64,000 nucleotides of DNA from Paenibacillus maysiensis (GTDB lineage: Bacteria > Bacillota > Bacilli > Paenibacillales > Paenibacillaceae), in contig NZ_ASRY01000319.1 of the NCBI RefSeq assembly GCF_000520815.1, positions 17,563-81,562 of the forward strand, read 5' to 3'. Made by a program: the position numbers and the translations under genes. This document shows positions 53,639-62,734 of the stretch, piece by piece. The notes beneath the pieces were generated by a model. The model saw nothing but the letters and a program-made list of their open reading frames with translations, was not told the origin of the DNA and searched no databases. Each line of letters starts with the position of its first letter. Positions within the stretch are counted from its first letter, which is position 1.

Positions 53639-54355
53639 ATGGAAAAGCTGTTTGATTTGGATTATATGCTGAAAAGCCTTCCCCGGATCGTGGAGTATCT
53701 ACCCGTTACGCTATGGATTGCATTTTTGTCCATGCTGCTGGGTACGATTATCGGGTTGGCAACGGCGTTAATTCGAATATACAAGGTGCCTGTATTGGCA
53801 CAACTGTCTACGCTGTATGTTTCGTACATCCGGGGAACACCGCTCATTGTGCAGTTATTTCTCGTATATTATGGAATACCCAAGTTTTTATATTATTTTC
53901 AGAGCGAATACGGTTTCTTGCAGCAATTAAATATCTACGTGATTCCGCCCGAGATTTTCGCGCTGTTGTCATTTTCGCTGAATCTCGGGGGTTATCTGTC
54001 GGAGACGTTCCGGGCGGCGATTAATTCGGTGGATCGGGGGCAATTTGAGGCGGCCAATTCCATCGGTATGAGCCAAACACAGATTATGCTTAAAATTGTG
54101 CTGCCACAGGCATTGACGGCGGCCTTGCCCAATTTAGGGAACACGCTGATTAGTACGGTGAAGGACACGTCTTTTATCTTTATGATTGGTGTTGTCGATA
54201 TGATGGGACAGGCCAAAATTATGGGCGCACGTGCGCTGGCCTTTTTTGAGGTATACGTTGCGGTGTCCCTGATCTACTGGCTGGTGTGCATCATTATTGA
54301 GCGTGGGCTTGTCGTGCTGGAGAAGCGTATTCGAATTTACGAAAGAAGTGAGTAA
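53639..54355 (+). CDS. Amino-acid ABC transporter permease (His/Glu/cystine type)
   Basis: A 238-residue permease with about five helices and the family opening YLPVTLWIAFLSMLLGTIIGL, then SYIRGTPLIVQLFLVYYGIP and the EAA loop EAANSIGMSQTQIMLKIVLPQALTAALP. It lies 30 nt after the binding-protein gene and only 4 nt before the ATPase. Confidence 0.92.
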   Translation: MEKLFDLDYMLKSLPRIVEYLPVTLWIAFLSMLLGTIIGLATALIRIYKVPVLAQLSTLYVSYIRGTPLIVQLFLVYYGIPKFLYYFQSEYGFLQQLNIYVIPPEIFALLSFSLNLGGYLSETFRAAINSVDRGQFEAANSIGMSQTQIMLKIVLPQALTAALPNLGNTLISTVKDTSFIFMIGVVDMMGQAKIMGARALAFFEVYVAVSLIYWLVCIIIERGLVVLEKRIRIYERSE

Positions 54356-54359
54356 GGGC

Positions 54360-55127
54360 ATGATTCAACTTCATCAAATTCATAAGCATTTTGGACAGCA
54401 TCATGTGCTGAAGGGTATAGATCTGACCGTAGGCAAGGGAGAAGTCGTGGTTATTCTAGGGCCAAGCGGATCGGGCAAGTCTACGCTGCTGCGCAGCATC
54501 AATTTCTTGGAGCAGCCGACCAGTGGTGTCATTGAGATCGACGGTGTGAAGGTGGATGCAGCCAAAGCGGGGAAAAAGGACATTCTCGGACTGCGTACGG
54601 CAACGGCGATGGTATTCCAGCAATATCAGTTGTTCAAAAACCTGAATGCCCTCCACAATGTCATGATCGGCCTGACCAGTGTCAAAAAGCTGGACCGCAA
54701 GCAGGCGAGGGAGATCAGTGAAGGCATTTTGGAAAAGGTAGGGTTGAAGGATCGCATGACCTACTACCCTGCCCAGCTTTCGGGTGGACAGCAGCAACGT
54801 GTTGCGATTGCCCGCGCCTTGGCGCTGAATCCGCAGGTGCTGCTTTTCGACGAACCGACGTCCTCACTCGACCCCGAGCTGGTGGATGAAGTGCTGTCGG
54901 TCATTCAAAAGGTAGCGAGTGAAGGTAATACGATGATTATCGTCACGCATGAGCTTGGCTTTGCGAGGGATGTCGCGGATCGGGTCGTGCTGATGGAGCA
55001 TGGCGTGATCGTGGAGCAAGGGCCGGTGGAGCAGTTTTTCACCAATCCGAAGGAAGAACGGACACGACAGTTTCTGGGCAAAGCGTTGGTACAGAGAGCG
55101 CCACAGGAGCAACTGGTATCTCTGTAA
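54360..55127 (+). CDS. Amino-acid ABC transporter ATP-binding protein
   Basis: A 255-residue ATPase of the polar amino acid class: Walker [10 protein letters not shown]-loop [18 protein letters not shown], signature [15 protein letters not shown], Walker [14 protein letters not shown], switch His in [18 protein letters not shown] 54360 begins [12 protein letters not shown]; the longer frame from 54297 lies inside the permease gene. Confidence 0.93.
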   Translation: MIQLHQIHKHFGQHHVLKGIDLTVGKGEVVVILGPSGSGKSTLLRSINFLEQPTSGVIEIDGVKVDAAKAGKKDILGLRTATAMVFQQYQLFKNLNALHNVMIGLTSVKKLDRKQAREISEGILEKVGLKDRMTYYPAQLSGGQQQRVAIARALALNPQVLLFDEPTSSLDPELVDEVLSVIQKVASEGNTMIIVTHELGFARDVADRVVLMEHGVIVEQGPVEQFFTNPKEERTRQFLGKALVQRAPQEQLVSL

Positions 55128-55178
55128 AATACATGGAACGGGGTACAACAAGGTTCGCCTCCATATGCAGTACCAGTG

Positions 55179-55204
55179 AAGACACCTTAAATGGTGTCTT
55201 TTTT
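55179..55204 (+). terminator. Terminator of the amino-acid ABC operon
   Basis: Perfect 8-bp stem AAGACACC / GGTGTCTT, 6-nt loop, T run. Confidence 0.88.
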
Positions 55205-55556
55205 CATTTCAGTGGCTGTTTTGGGCTATACACATGGCGGCTAGAAAGCTTGCTATGATACGATTTCTGGGGCTTACGGTTAATGAATACAGTGAGTTTC
55301 ACTGAAGCTATGAGAAGATGGGCAAGTTTGGCCGTCACGTAACCAGTGTTAAATATACCCGCCTTCCATATCTCCTCATCCGTACTTCGATTCGTTAAAA
55401 CTACTTCTCTAAAACCTCCAAAGCTTCTTAGTTTTCTTTTACTAAACTGCTCACTTATGCCTAATATGTTCCAACACGGCAAGCTGATTCAAGCTGAGCG
55501 GGTTTACTCACCTTTCTAAGGCTCAAAACCCTTGAAAAATGATATAATAATAACGA
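55205..55556. other. Gap without a supported gene
   Basis: A 92-codon minus-strand frame (55204-55482) exists but lacks a ribosome site and a recognisable motif. TTGAAA and TATAAT (near 55532-55549) form a likely promoter for the Rpn-type gene. Confidence 0.4.
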
Positions 55557-56393
55557 ATGGAACTGATAACGATGGATTTACATGATCCTCGTGTAGATTT
55601 TGTATTCAAACGGATATTTGGCAGCGAGAACAATAAGGATGTGCTACTGGCGTTTCTTAACCGTATTTTCACCGAAGCTGGCGAGCCGCCGCTGACTGAG
55701 ATCATCCTGATGAATCCCTATACGGATAAAGATGATCCGCTCGACAAACAGTCCATCTTTGATGTTTACGCCAAGACCTCCGAAGGTAAACTGATTGATA
55801 TAGAAATGCAGCTTTTTAATAAGTATGATATTGAGAAACGAACGCTGTTTTATTGGTCCAAACGATATGCGAGTCAACTCAGCGAGGGCGATAAGTACCG
55901 AGAACTGAAGAAATGCGTGACGATCAACATTTTAAACTATTCGTTCTTGAAGAGTGAGCAATATCATAACATATTTCATTTGCGGGAAGACCGGACATGG
56001 ATATCCTTGATTGATGACATTGAGGTTCATTTCTTGGAATTACCTAAGCTGGATGAGCACAGCGTTCCGTCTGAAGGCGGATTGATCAATTGGCTGTTGT
56101 TTCTAAAAAGTGCCGATACATCATATTGGGAGGTGCTGAAGATGAATGAGCCAGGTTTGGAGAAGGCGATGGACACCCTGCAATATTTGAGTCAGGATTC
56201 GGATGCCAGACGATTGTATGAGGCCAGACAGAAGTATCTGCATGATGAGGCTTCTATGCTGGAAAGTGCAGAAATGGAAGGTGTTAAGAAAGTGGCCAAG
56301 AATATGCTCGAAATGAATCTGGATATAACGACCATTGTGAAGGCCACTGGATTAACGGAACAGGAAATCAAAGGCTTGAGCAAGAATAGTTAA
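55557..56393 (+). CDS. Rpn-family recombination-promoting nuclease (PD-(D/E)XK transposase-like)
   Basis: A 278-residue protein beginning DLHDPRVDFVFKRIFGSENNKDVLLAFLN, the usual Rpn/PDDEXK_2 opening. The nuclease core is SIFDVYAKTSEGKLIDIEMQ (Asp and the E-x-Q pair), followed by KRTLFYWSKRYASQL. The C-terminal tail KKVAKNMLEMNLDITTIVKATGLTEQEI is the regulatory helix motif of the family. Members are linked to horizontal DNA exchange and, in E. coli, to phage defence through a truncated alternative product. ATG 55557 or 55572. Confidence 0.88.
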   Translation: MELITMDLHDPRVDFVFKRIFGSENNKDVLLAFLNRIFTEAGEPPLTEIILMNPYTDKDDPLDKQSIFDVYAKTSEGKLIDIEMQLFNKYDIEKRTLFYWSKRYASQLSEGDKYRELKKCVTINILNYSFLKSEQYHNIFHLREDRTWISLIDDIEVHFLELPKLDEHSVPSEGGLINWLLFLKSADTSYWEVLKMNEPGLEKAMDTLQYLSQDSDARRLYEARQKYLHDEASMLESAEMEGVKKVAKNMLEMNLDITTIVKATGLTEQEIKGLSKNS

Positions 56394-56471
56394 GGGTATT
56401 TCTATATCGAATTAAAAGACATACTGAATATAATGTCAAGGAATTAAAAAGAAGAGACTCGAAACTACACT

Positions 56472-56527
56472 GGTACCCATAGACTGGACACTTAGAAAAA
56501 AGGTGTGTGGGCTGTGGGTACCTTTTT
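56472..56527 (+). terminator. Long hairpin with T tail after the Rpn-type gene
   Basis: GGTACCCATAG (56472-56482) / CTGTGGGTACC (56512-56522) with one G-U pair, inner GACAC/GTGTG pairing and TTTTT. It probably ends Rpn transcription; it lies directly before the SLH relic. Confidence 0.6.
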
Positions 56528-56530
56528 GTA

Positions 56531-56830
56531 TACGGTACGTTCAAGCCGGATAACACGATCACCCGGTAGGAAATGGTTGTTCTTTTATCCCGCATCTTGA
56601 ACCTTAACAACGTATCGAAGGACACCACCAAAGGCAATTTCGATGACCTGAAGGGTTCTTATGCAGCAAACGAGATCAAAGCTGAAGCACAAGCAGGTAT
56701 CATCAGCGGCAGGACGGATGGAAAATTTGATGCCAAGAGCAACTCCACACGTGCAGAAGCTCTGCAACTCATCCTGAATGCGCTGAATCTCAACCCGCAA
56801 TTGAAGACGCTGTTGGATTCACATAACTAA
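56531..56830 (+). pseudogene. Relic of an S-layer-homology (SLH) domain protein
   Basis: The frame reads GTFKPDNTITR, then a TAG stop at 56567-56569, then EMVVLLSRILNLNNV, FDDLKGSYAANEIKAEAQAG and IISGRTDGKFDAKSNSTRAEA. This is the end of one SLH repeat and a full following repeat, with the stop replacing the Ala of the ITRAE motif. No signal peptide or catalytic part is present upstream. SLH domains anchor proteins to pyruvylated cell-wall polymer; this fragment is dead. Confidence 0.82.
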
Positions 56831-57020
56831 TACTGTTTCTACGAATAGAAGGGACAAGTGTATTTTGCACTTGGCTCTTTTGTTTTTTATCGAAAAGATT
56901 AGTCAAAATACAGCCCTATAATCTATCTCCCCTTTTCGGATCAAAAGTAGCTTATCACACTTATTCATGATAAATTCTAAGAACAATAAAGTGAAGATGT
57001 AATCGGGAAGGAACATGGGC

Positions 57021-58037
57021 ATGAAAAAGGTTCTATTCATTAATACCGGGGGGACGATCTCTTCCTCCTATCAGGAAAATGGCCTGACGCCGACCCAATC
57101 GGCTGAAAATATTTTGGCGGAAATTCCGGAGCTGAAGGAAATTTGTGAAATTGATGCCCATAATCTGATGAGCATTGATAGCACGAATACACAACCGGAG
57201 GACTGGGCTTCCATCGCCCGAATGGTACATCGTTCTCTCGATCAGTACGATGGCATCGTCATTGCCCATGGCACGGATACGATGGCTTATACGGCTTCGG
57301 CTTTGAGCTTCATGTTGGGAACCGTAGACAAGCCTGTCGTGGTGACGGGGTCGCAGGTGTCCATTCTGGCCGAGCACAGCGATTCCAAAAAAAATGTAAT
57401 CGACTCGTTTTTGACCGCCTGTGGCGAGGTAGCGGGGGTATTTGTCGTATTTAACGGCAAAATCATCAACGGCAGCCGCAGCTCCAAAATCAGAACGCGC
57501 AGCTATAACGCTTTTGAGAGTATTAACTATCCGTACATCGGCCTCGTGGAAGACGGAAAGGTGGTCTATACAGAGGGCGTATTTGCGAATCGCGGTACAG
57601 TTCGCCATCCGTACAATGACGGGTATGCTTCAGAAGTATTTCTGCTCAAGCTGATTCCGGGGACGAATCCGGCTATTTTTGATGCTATTCAGGGCTTGGG
57701 CTATAAAGGGATTGTGATTGAGGGCTTTGGCATGGGTGGCGTGCCCTTCAAGGAAAGAAGCCTGATTAGCAAAATTGAGGAATTAATGAAGGATGGCATG
57801 AGTATCGTCGTGACCACCCAATGTCCTTATGAGGGCGGCGATCTGACGATTTACGAGGTGGGGCAGAAGGTGCTGGAAAAGGGTGTTATTCCGGGTTATG
57901 ACATGACGACGGAGGCACTTGTAACTAAAATGATGTGGGCGTTAGGCCAGACCACTGACCCTGCCGGGGTAGCAAAAATTATGGCTATAAACTATGCGGA
58001 CGAGGTTTCCTTGCCTACGGATACAGCCTCCCTGTAA
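57021..58037 (+). CDS. ansA: L-asparaginase, type I
   Basis: A 338-residue hydrolase turning asparagine into aspartate and ammonia in the cytoplasm (no signal peptide). The first catalytic threonine lies in FINTGGTISSS and the second in IVIAHGTDTMAYTASALS; VVTGSQ, AFESINYP and GFGMGGVP are further family blocks. ATG 57021 is 9 nt after AAGGA; ATG 57015 is too close. Monocistronic. Confidence 0.93.
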   Translation: MKKVLFINTGGTISSSYQENGLTPTQSAENILAEIPELKEICEIDAHNLMSIDSTNTQPEDWASIARMVHRSLDQYDGIVIAHGTDTMAYTASALSFMLGTVDKPVVVTGSQVSILAEHSDSKKNVIDSFLTACGEVAGVFVVFNGKIINGSRSSKIRTRSYNAFESINYPYIGLVEDGKVVYTEGVFANRGTVRHPYNDGYASEVFLLKLIPGTNPAIFDAIQGLGYKGIVIEGFGMGGVPFKERSLISKIEELMKDGMSIVVTTQCPYEGGDLTIYEVGQKVLEKGVIPGYDMTTEALVTKMMWALGQTTDPAGVAKIMAINYADEVSLPTDTASL

Positions 58038-58100
58038 GGAAGGGGGGCTGATTTCCGCAGCAGGAACGGGTAAATCAGGACGGGTAACAGGGACGCTCGG

Positions 58101-59045
58101 CTAACGTTGAGTCTGCCCCAGTCTATTTTGAATTTGAATAGTCTTTTCTAATGAGTGTATGGCTTGCTCCAGTGGAATCATACATTCCGAATGTTCGCCA
58201 AAACATTCAAGTGCGTGATCCAAACTTTTTTCGTATGGATTGGCGGGTTCGAGATTGATCTTTTGTTGACCGGATGCAGTGTACTCATATAATGCAGTGG
58301 GTATAAGATCATTTTCGTCGCTTTCATGAAATACCAGTTTGGCCTTCTCGAAATAAGCTTCATAAGCCACCGTGAACGGGTAACTTCCTGGCATATGGGA
58401 AGAAGCGATCACTTCTGTGAACGTATCCTGATGCTGAAAATAGGCCCGAACCAGTGCTTGTTCAGGATTAGCAACCTCTGTACCCCAGACCGCGCACGGG
58501 TCACAGGGTCCCAACAGCCATGTGAGTAAATCGAGTTCATGAATCATGAACTGGATAGGGATAGCGCTTAGCCCAAGATCCCCCCATAGGGGAGGCGTTT
58601 CTCTTTTCAAGGACAAGGAAATGAGTTTCCCGTACTTTTGTTGACGGTGAGCCTCATAAAGAAAGGTATAGGCAGGATCAAACTTGATGAACTGGTTGAC
58701 CAGAATCTTTTTACCATATTGCTGCTCAGCCTGTTTCATAAGGAGAGCGTCTTCGAGACCAAAGCAAACCGGCGTTTCACAAAATACATGCTTTCCATGC
58801 TTCAGCGCTTCAATCGCATATGACCTGTGTACATGAGAGGGCAGGCATATATCGACCACATCTACGTTTGGATCAAGCAGGATATCCTCTATATTTTGTG
58901 TAACTTCTACGTTTAGCTCCTTTTTCAGCTTGTCCAGCTTGGTTTCATTTCTTCCGAATACGACGATTCTGTTCACCTGAGCGTTGTTGTTTAACAGTGA
59001 CGCATGATACGCACCGAATCCCGTCCCCAATATTCCAATATTCAT
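58101..59045 (-). CDS. Gfo/Idh/MocA-family oxidoreductase
   Basis: A 314-residue NAD(P)-dependent enzyme. N-terminal Rossmann motif GILGTGFGAYHA, DVVDICLPSHVHRSYAIEALKHGKHVFCETPV with the conserved E of the EKP-like motif (here ETP), and a C-terminal alpha/beta domain with MIHELDLLTWLLG. The family oxidises sugars, inositols or related compounds; the substrate is unknown. Convergent with ansA. Confidence 0.87.
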   Translation of the reverse strand: MNIGILGTGFGAYHASLLNNNAQVNRIVVFGRNETKLDKLKKELNVEVTQNIEDILLDPNVDVVDICLPSHVHRSYAIEALKHGKHVFCETPVCFGLEDALLMKQAEQQYGKKILVNQFIKFDPAYTFLYEAHRQQKYGKLISLSLKRETPPLWGDLGLSAIPIQFMIHELDLLTWLLGPCDPCAVWGTEVANPEQALVRAYFQHQDTFTEVIASSHMPGSYPFTVAYEAYFEKAKLVFHESDENDLIPTALYEYTASGQQKINLEPANPYEKSLDHALECFGEHSECMIPLEQAIHSLEKTIQIQNRLGQTQR

Positions 59046-59082
59046 CATCCATTACACCCCTTTACTTCTATGATACGCTTCT

Positions 59083-59285
59083 ATTATTGCCAACAGGGTA
59101 TGTACATCCCTATGGACTTGTAGTGAAAAAGGGGGATTGGTATCTCATTGCCTTTTGTGAAGCAGGGCAGGAGATTCGAACCTTTAAGTGCGAGCGAATC
59201 ATGGCGGTTAAGGTTAAGCCGTCTGCGGAGTTCTTTGAGGTTCCTGTGGATTTTTCGCTGGAAAATCACTGGATGAAGCATCAAA
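59083..59285 (+). pseudogene. Fragment of a WYL-domain regulator
   Basis: The frame reads YVHPYGLVVKKGDWYLIAFCEAGQEIRTFKCERIMAV then FEVPVDFSLENHW, which is a WYL domain core and linker. No HTH domain or start exists upstream, where the Gfo/Idh/MocA start region begins at 59045, and the frame degenerates into the terminator of the next gene. It is truncated at both ends. Confidence 0.75.
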
Positions 59286-59308
59286 AAAACACCTGCCTAT
59301 GGCAGATG
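59283..59308 (-). terminator. Terminator of the small minus-strand gene
   Basis: On the minus strand CATCTGCC / GGCAGGTG (one G-U pair) with a 3-nt loop and T7. Confidence 0.85.
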
Positions 59309-59318
59309 CCTTTACTTG

Positions 59319-59573
59319 TTACGTCCAGGCCCAGAGGAATCCGTCACGATCCCAGGCGATTTTGCCGCCATGAAGCTTACGAAACGCTTTTTTGATTTCC
59401 TTTTCGAGAGATACATGACCGTGATCACTTATAAACACATACTGCTCTCCATACTCAGAGCGTACATATGCAATCGCGTCCTCTTGTTTCAAGGTTCCCA
59501 CTTCACGGATTTGTGCGACCATCCATGCTGCAATTTGCTGTTCTGTTGTAGGGGTATTGTCTGTTTTGTCCAT
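59319..59573 (-). CDS. Small cytoplasmic protein of unknown function
   Basis: An 84-residue protein from ATG 59573 (MDKTDNTPTTEQQIAAWM), with AAAGGA upstream. It has a helical N-terminal half and an ending KLHGGKIAWDRDGFLWAWT that looks like a winged or wHTH-like tip. No family is recognised with confidence. A dedicated terminator follows, supporting a real gene. Confidence 0.65.
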   Translation of the reverse strand: MDKTDNTPTTEQQIAAWMVAQIREVGTLKQEDAIAYVRSEYGEQYVFISDHGHVSLEKEIKKAFRKLHGGKIAWDRDGFLWAWT

Positions 59574-59824
59574 GTGTCGTATCCTTTCCTTCGTTCCATA
59601 ATAATCCATATTATAGTTATATTTACCTATGGTAAGATAAATGTTTTTTTCATTCACTCTCCATATAGTATACGCAAATTACGAAATTACCAAATCTGTC
59701 GGCAGTAGCCCCATTCATAAATATACATCTATGAAATAAATACTATGAACTATATGTTTTTAGTTTTTTATATTTTAGAATAGTAATCATTGTTAGGTTG
59801 TAATGGAATTATATGTTATAAGGG

Positions 59825-60964
59825 GTGTGTAAGATGGAGAGAAGAACTGTCGGCTTGCTCGTAAAAAACTTGGGCCGCAAAATGATAATTGCAGCGGTGA
59901 GCACTCTGCTGATCTCTACGGTGGCAATTCCCGAAGCTGAAGCTGCCATGAGTGACAGAGAGCAAGGGAATATCGCCGGTTATTGGTCGCCTGTTTTGTA
60001 TCAGGATGTCGGCAACGGACCTCATACAGATATTCCGATACCGGTAGATTTTGATGGTGACTGGAACGGAACAAACAATTGGGAGAATATTGACAATTAC
60101 GCCATGGGAAAGAATCCTTTGTATCCATGGTTATACTGGTCTTTGGCAGAGACGGAAACCCATTATTTTATCGGATATGATGTGTTCTACGCCCGCAATG
60201 ATCCGGAGGGTATCGCCGGACCGGTTGGGGATGGACTGGGAGACCATGAGAATGACATGGAAGGGATGTTGTTGGTTGTCCGTAAACCGGGGGTGACCAG
60301 AAAAAACGGCTCCGTTGTGGATCGCTCCCAGTTTCCGAATGGCGAACTGGAGCTGCTGCTGGCAGAGCGCCATGGCAAGCTGGGTATGTATTCACCTTCT
60401 AATCAGGCTATCCGTTACACGCCGGGACAGGATTCCGTCTACTATGACCATGGATTTACGACGATTAAGGATCAACGCGGTGAGCATGTACGTGTCTATA
60501 GCGCACAAAATAATGCACCGATTACCGAGCCGCAGGGAGATGTGGGACATGCACTGCGGGCATATGACGGCAAGGGTGCCAAAGGGAATAGCGGCTACAT
60601 TTTTGAATGGGGCGGAGCTGGTGTGCAACCACAAAATTTAAACAGCAAGGATCAAAATTATTGGAAAAATTATTTATCTGATTTCGACGAGTCCAAACGC
60701 ATGAATTATGGCTTGAAGGCATTACAGCATACGCTGTGGCCGCTCAGAAATGATTTTTCTATTCAATTGTGGTCAAGCTATGGCACCTTTAAGGGAGATA
60801 ACGGCAAAGAAGACGCAGCGAGTGCGCCATGGGGCTGGAGCTTTAAAGGCTATCGTGATTTAGGACGCGGTACCATCCTTACAGATCCGGCATCATTCGT
60901 CGATGCTTTGTTCAAGGACAAGGGACCTTACGCTAAGAACTACGTGACCAATCCATATCGTTAA
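59825..60964 (+). CDS. Secreted protein of unknown function
   Basis: A 379-residue protein with an N-terminal signal (LGRKMIIAAVSTLLISTVA, cleavage near AEA-AM). The mature part has many aromatic and acidic residues and conserved-looking blocks WSPVLYQDVGN, GDWNGTNNWENID, DGLGDHENDMEGMLLVVRK, LAERHGKLGMY and GDVGHALRAYDGKGAKG. The H-x-x-D-x-E arrangement (HENDME) vaguely recalls NPP1/Vps62-like proteins, but similarity is too weak for assignment. It is a single gene; TATGTTATAAGGGGTGTG precedes the ATG. Confidence 0.75.
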   Translation: MCKMERRTVGLLVKNLGRKMIIAAVSTLLISTVAIPEAEAAMSDREQGNIAGYWSPVLYQDVGNGPHTDIPIPVDFDGDWNGTNNWENIDNYAMGKNPLYPWLYWSLAETETHYFIGYDVFYARNDPEGIAGPVGDGLGDHENDMEGMLLVVRKPGVTRKNGSVVDRSQFPNGELELLLAERHGKLGMYSPSNQAIRYTPGQDSVYYDHGFTTIKDQRGEHVRVYSAQNNAPITEPQGDVGHALRAYDGKGAKGNSGYIFEWGGAGVQPQNLNSKDQNYWKNYLSDFDESKRMNYGLKALQHTLWPLRNDFSIQLWSSYGTFKGDNGKEDAASAPWGWSFKGYRDLGRGTILTDPASFVDALFKDKGPYAKNYVTNPYR

Positions 60965-61127
60965 GCTTGTGATTCGTGTGATTTCAAGAAACGGTTGACT
61001 CTGTCCAGATATATTTTAAGTAGATGAATTATACAGTTGGCGAAGTAGGTTTTATTTTGTATAATTAAGGGAATATTCACGGGAATTTTCTTTTTTTGAA
61101 TTGTAAACATACAAGTAATCCCTGGGG

Positions 61128-62504
61128 GTGCCTGATTTGAAGGAAACAACCACGATTCGTGCAGAGCTGGAGAAGTATATCAGACGTGAAGGAATCACGA
61201 TTAGTAAGTTTGGGGAGAACACGGGTATTAATGCTGGAACGATTAGTGCCATTATCAACGGTAATCGGCCGATTGCGATGTTGCTATTGGATCGGATTGC
61301 GGCAGGCATGGGGCTTGAAGAGGGAAGTCTCTATGAGCTGTACAGTGAAGAATTTATACGGAATACGGCACCGAATTGGCGGCGGGTTCGCCCATTTTTG
61401 TACCGCTGTGCAGCGTTGAACAAGCTGGATTGTATGGAACAGGTCGTGGAGTTCATGATGGACTATCTGATTTACGCTCCGGCCTTGTTTGAGACGGCAG
61501 AAGAATTGTTCAAAGAAGGCAAGTTTGCGGCAGCGGCTATCATCTATAAAAATGTCTCAGAAAGCGAGAAGTATCAACATTCCGAGCGTCTGGCCTTATG
61601 CCAGTATCGGTTATTTACAATCGCTATCGGTGATGATCAGGACGAAAATTTGTGGGCCGCCACACACTTTGAAAGCTTTGTAGATCGATTGGGTGAAGCG
61701 GATCAACTGGATGCATTAAAAGATTTGGCCAATACTTATGTTTCGCTGCGTCGCTGGGATAAAGTAGAACCATTAGCTGATAAAATGTGTTGCAGGGCTA
61801 AAGCGCAGTATGAACGAAAATATGGAAGAACCAGAAAAGCAGAGCGTGGCAAGGAAACAAAGGGTCCTTTGTTTATGTATATTGTATACTCTTACGTGCT
61901 GCGTGCCGGTATTTGTGACGAACGAGGGGATTATGAAAAGGCCTTGGAATATGTCTCCCTGTACGCTGATCTAAGCTGGGTGCGGGAGGACACGGAAGAG
62001 GCGCGCCGCTTAAAGGAGCAGTGTAGTAACTGGGCTGAGGCCAACGGATATCTGTATCAGCTCATGTCCGGTAAATTGGACGTCATTCCAGAGTATGTGG
62101 CCTATCTGGAAAGAAACGAGGGCGAGATTCTGATGGGATTGTTCAAAATCATGCTGGCCGCAAATCGTTATGATTTTAATGTGGATGATGTACTGCGACG
62201 TTTTGAGAAACAAATTGCCGCATTAGCCAAGCAGCATGTCAAGGTGGGCACCTATACGGAGCAGGTATCAACCGATCTCTATGCGCGTTTTCTGGCGGAG
62301 CTGGCTTGCTACGATCTCAGTAAAAAGCGCTATACGAAAGGCATGAAATTTTTGTTGGAAAGCCTGTCCTATTCTGTGGTGCTGGATGGTAATCCTGTAA
62401 CGATTAAATGTGTAGGTTTATTTGAAAAATTCCGGCATACTGCCTCTCCTGAGGCGACGAAGGAATATAAAAATTTACTTGGAGAGGTAAGATCACTTCA
62501 ATGA
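61128..62504 (+). CDS. aloR: AloR-like RRNPP quorum-sensing receptor (HTH plus TPR-like repeats)
   Basis: A 458-residue cytoplasmic regulator from GTG 61128. The N-terminal XRE helix-turn-helix is ELEKYIRREGITISKFGENTGINAGTISAIINGNRPI. The rest is all-helical with TPR-like pairs (EELFKEGKFAAAAIIYKNV, ERGDYEKALEYVSLYADL). This matches the AimR/AloR branch of RRNPP receptors, which bind re-imported peptides. The stop overlaps the start of a 47-codon gene for an exported pro-peptide, the classic receptor-peptide cassette. The role in binding that peptide is inferred from layout. Confidence 0.85.
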   Translation: MPDLKETTTIRAELEKYIRREGITISKFGENTGINAGTISAIINGNRPIAMLLLDRIAAGMGLEEGSLYELYSEEFIRNTAPNWRRVRPFLYRCAALNKLDCMEQVVEFMMDYLIYAPALFETAEELFKEGKFAAAAIIYKNVSESEKYQHSERLALCQYRLFTIAIGDDQDENLWAATHFESFVDRLGEADQLDALKDLANTYVSLRRWDKVEPLADKMCCRAKAQYERKYGRTRKAERGKETKGPLFMYIVYSYVLRAGICDERGDYEKALEYVSLYADLSWVREDTEEARRLKEQCSNWAEANGYLYQLMSGKLDVIPEYVAYLERNEGEILMGLFKIMLAANRYDFNVDDVLRRFEKQIAALAKQHVKVGTYTEQVSTDLYARFLAELACYDLSKKRYTKGMKFLLESLSYSVVLDGNPVTIKCVGLFEKFRHTASPEATKEYKNLLGEVRSLQ

Positions 62505-62644
62505 TAAAAAAGATCTCCTTTTTTCTGCTCGCGTTTAATTTTTTTATCATACTGAATTCTTCACCCATTGCTCCCCTAGTAGAGGACCCTAGCGAAGCTC
62601 ATAGTCATGGAATGGGCGGCTGGTCATTGTCATCCTCGGAATAG
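62501..62644 (+). CDS. aloP: AloP/Phr-like signalling pro-peptide
   Basis: A 47-residue gene too short for ordinary gene finders. ATG 62501 overlaps the receptor stop (ATGA), giving translational coupling; GGAGAGG lies 13 nt upstream. The product has a basic start MIKKI, a hydrophobic core SFFLLAFNFFIIL, an export-type cleavage region and a polar C-terminal part VEDPSEAHSHGMGGWSLSS. Such pro-peptides are secreted, trimmed to 5-10 residues and re-imported through an Opp permease. The Gly/His-rich segment SHGMGGW is the likely source of the mature signal (inference). Confidence 0.8.
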   Translation: MIKKISFFLLAFNFFIILNSSPIAPLVEDPSEAHSHGMGGWSLSSSE

Positions 62645-62661
62645 TTTGGGATAACGCCATG

Positions 62662-62695
62662 AAAGGTATTCTCTTGTAAAAGAGGATACCTTTTT
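62662..62695 (+). terminator. Terminator of the receptor/pro-peptide operon
   Basis: AAAGGTATTCTCTT / AAGAGGATACCTTT stem with one mismatch, short GTA(A) loop and T run, 17 nt after the pro-peptide stop. Confidence 0.9.
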
Positions 62696-62734
62696 GTATT
62701 GTGGCGGCGCACTCGCGAAGGAACTCTTTTTCCA

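Noticed and set aside
55204..55482. 92-codon minus-strand frame before the Rpn-type gene
   Set aside because: No ribosome site, no recognisable motif, and it runs through the terminator of the preceding operon.
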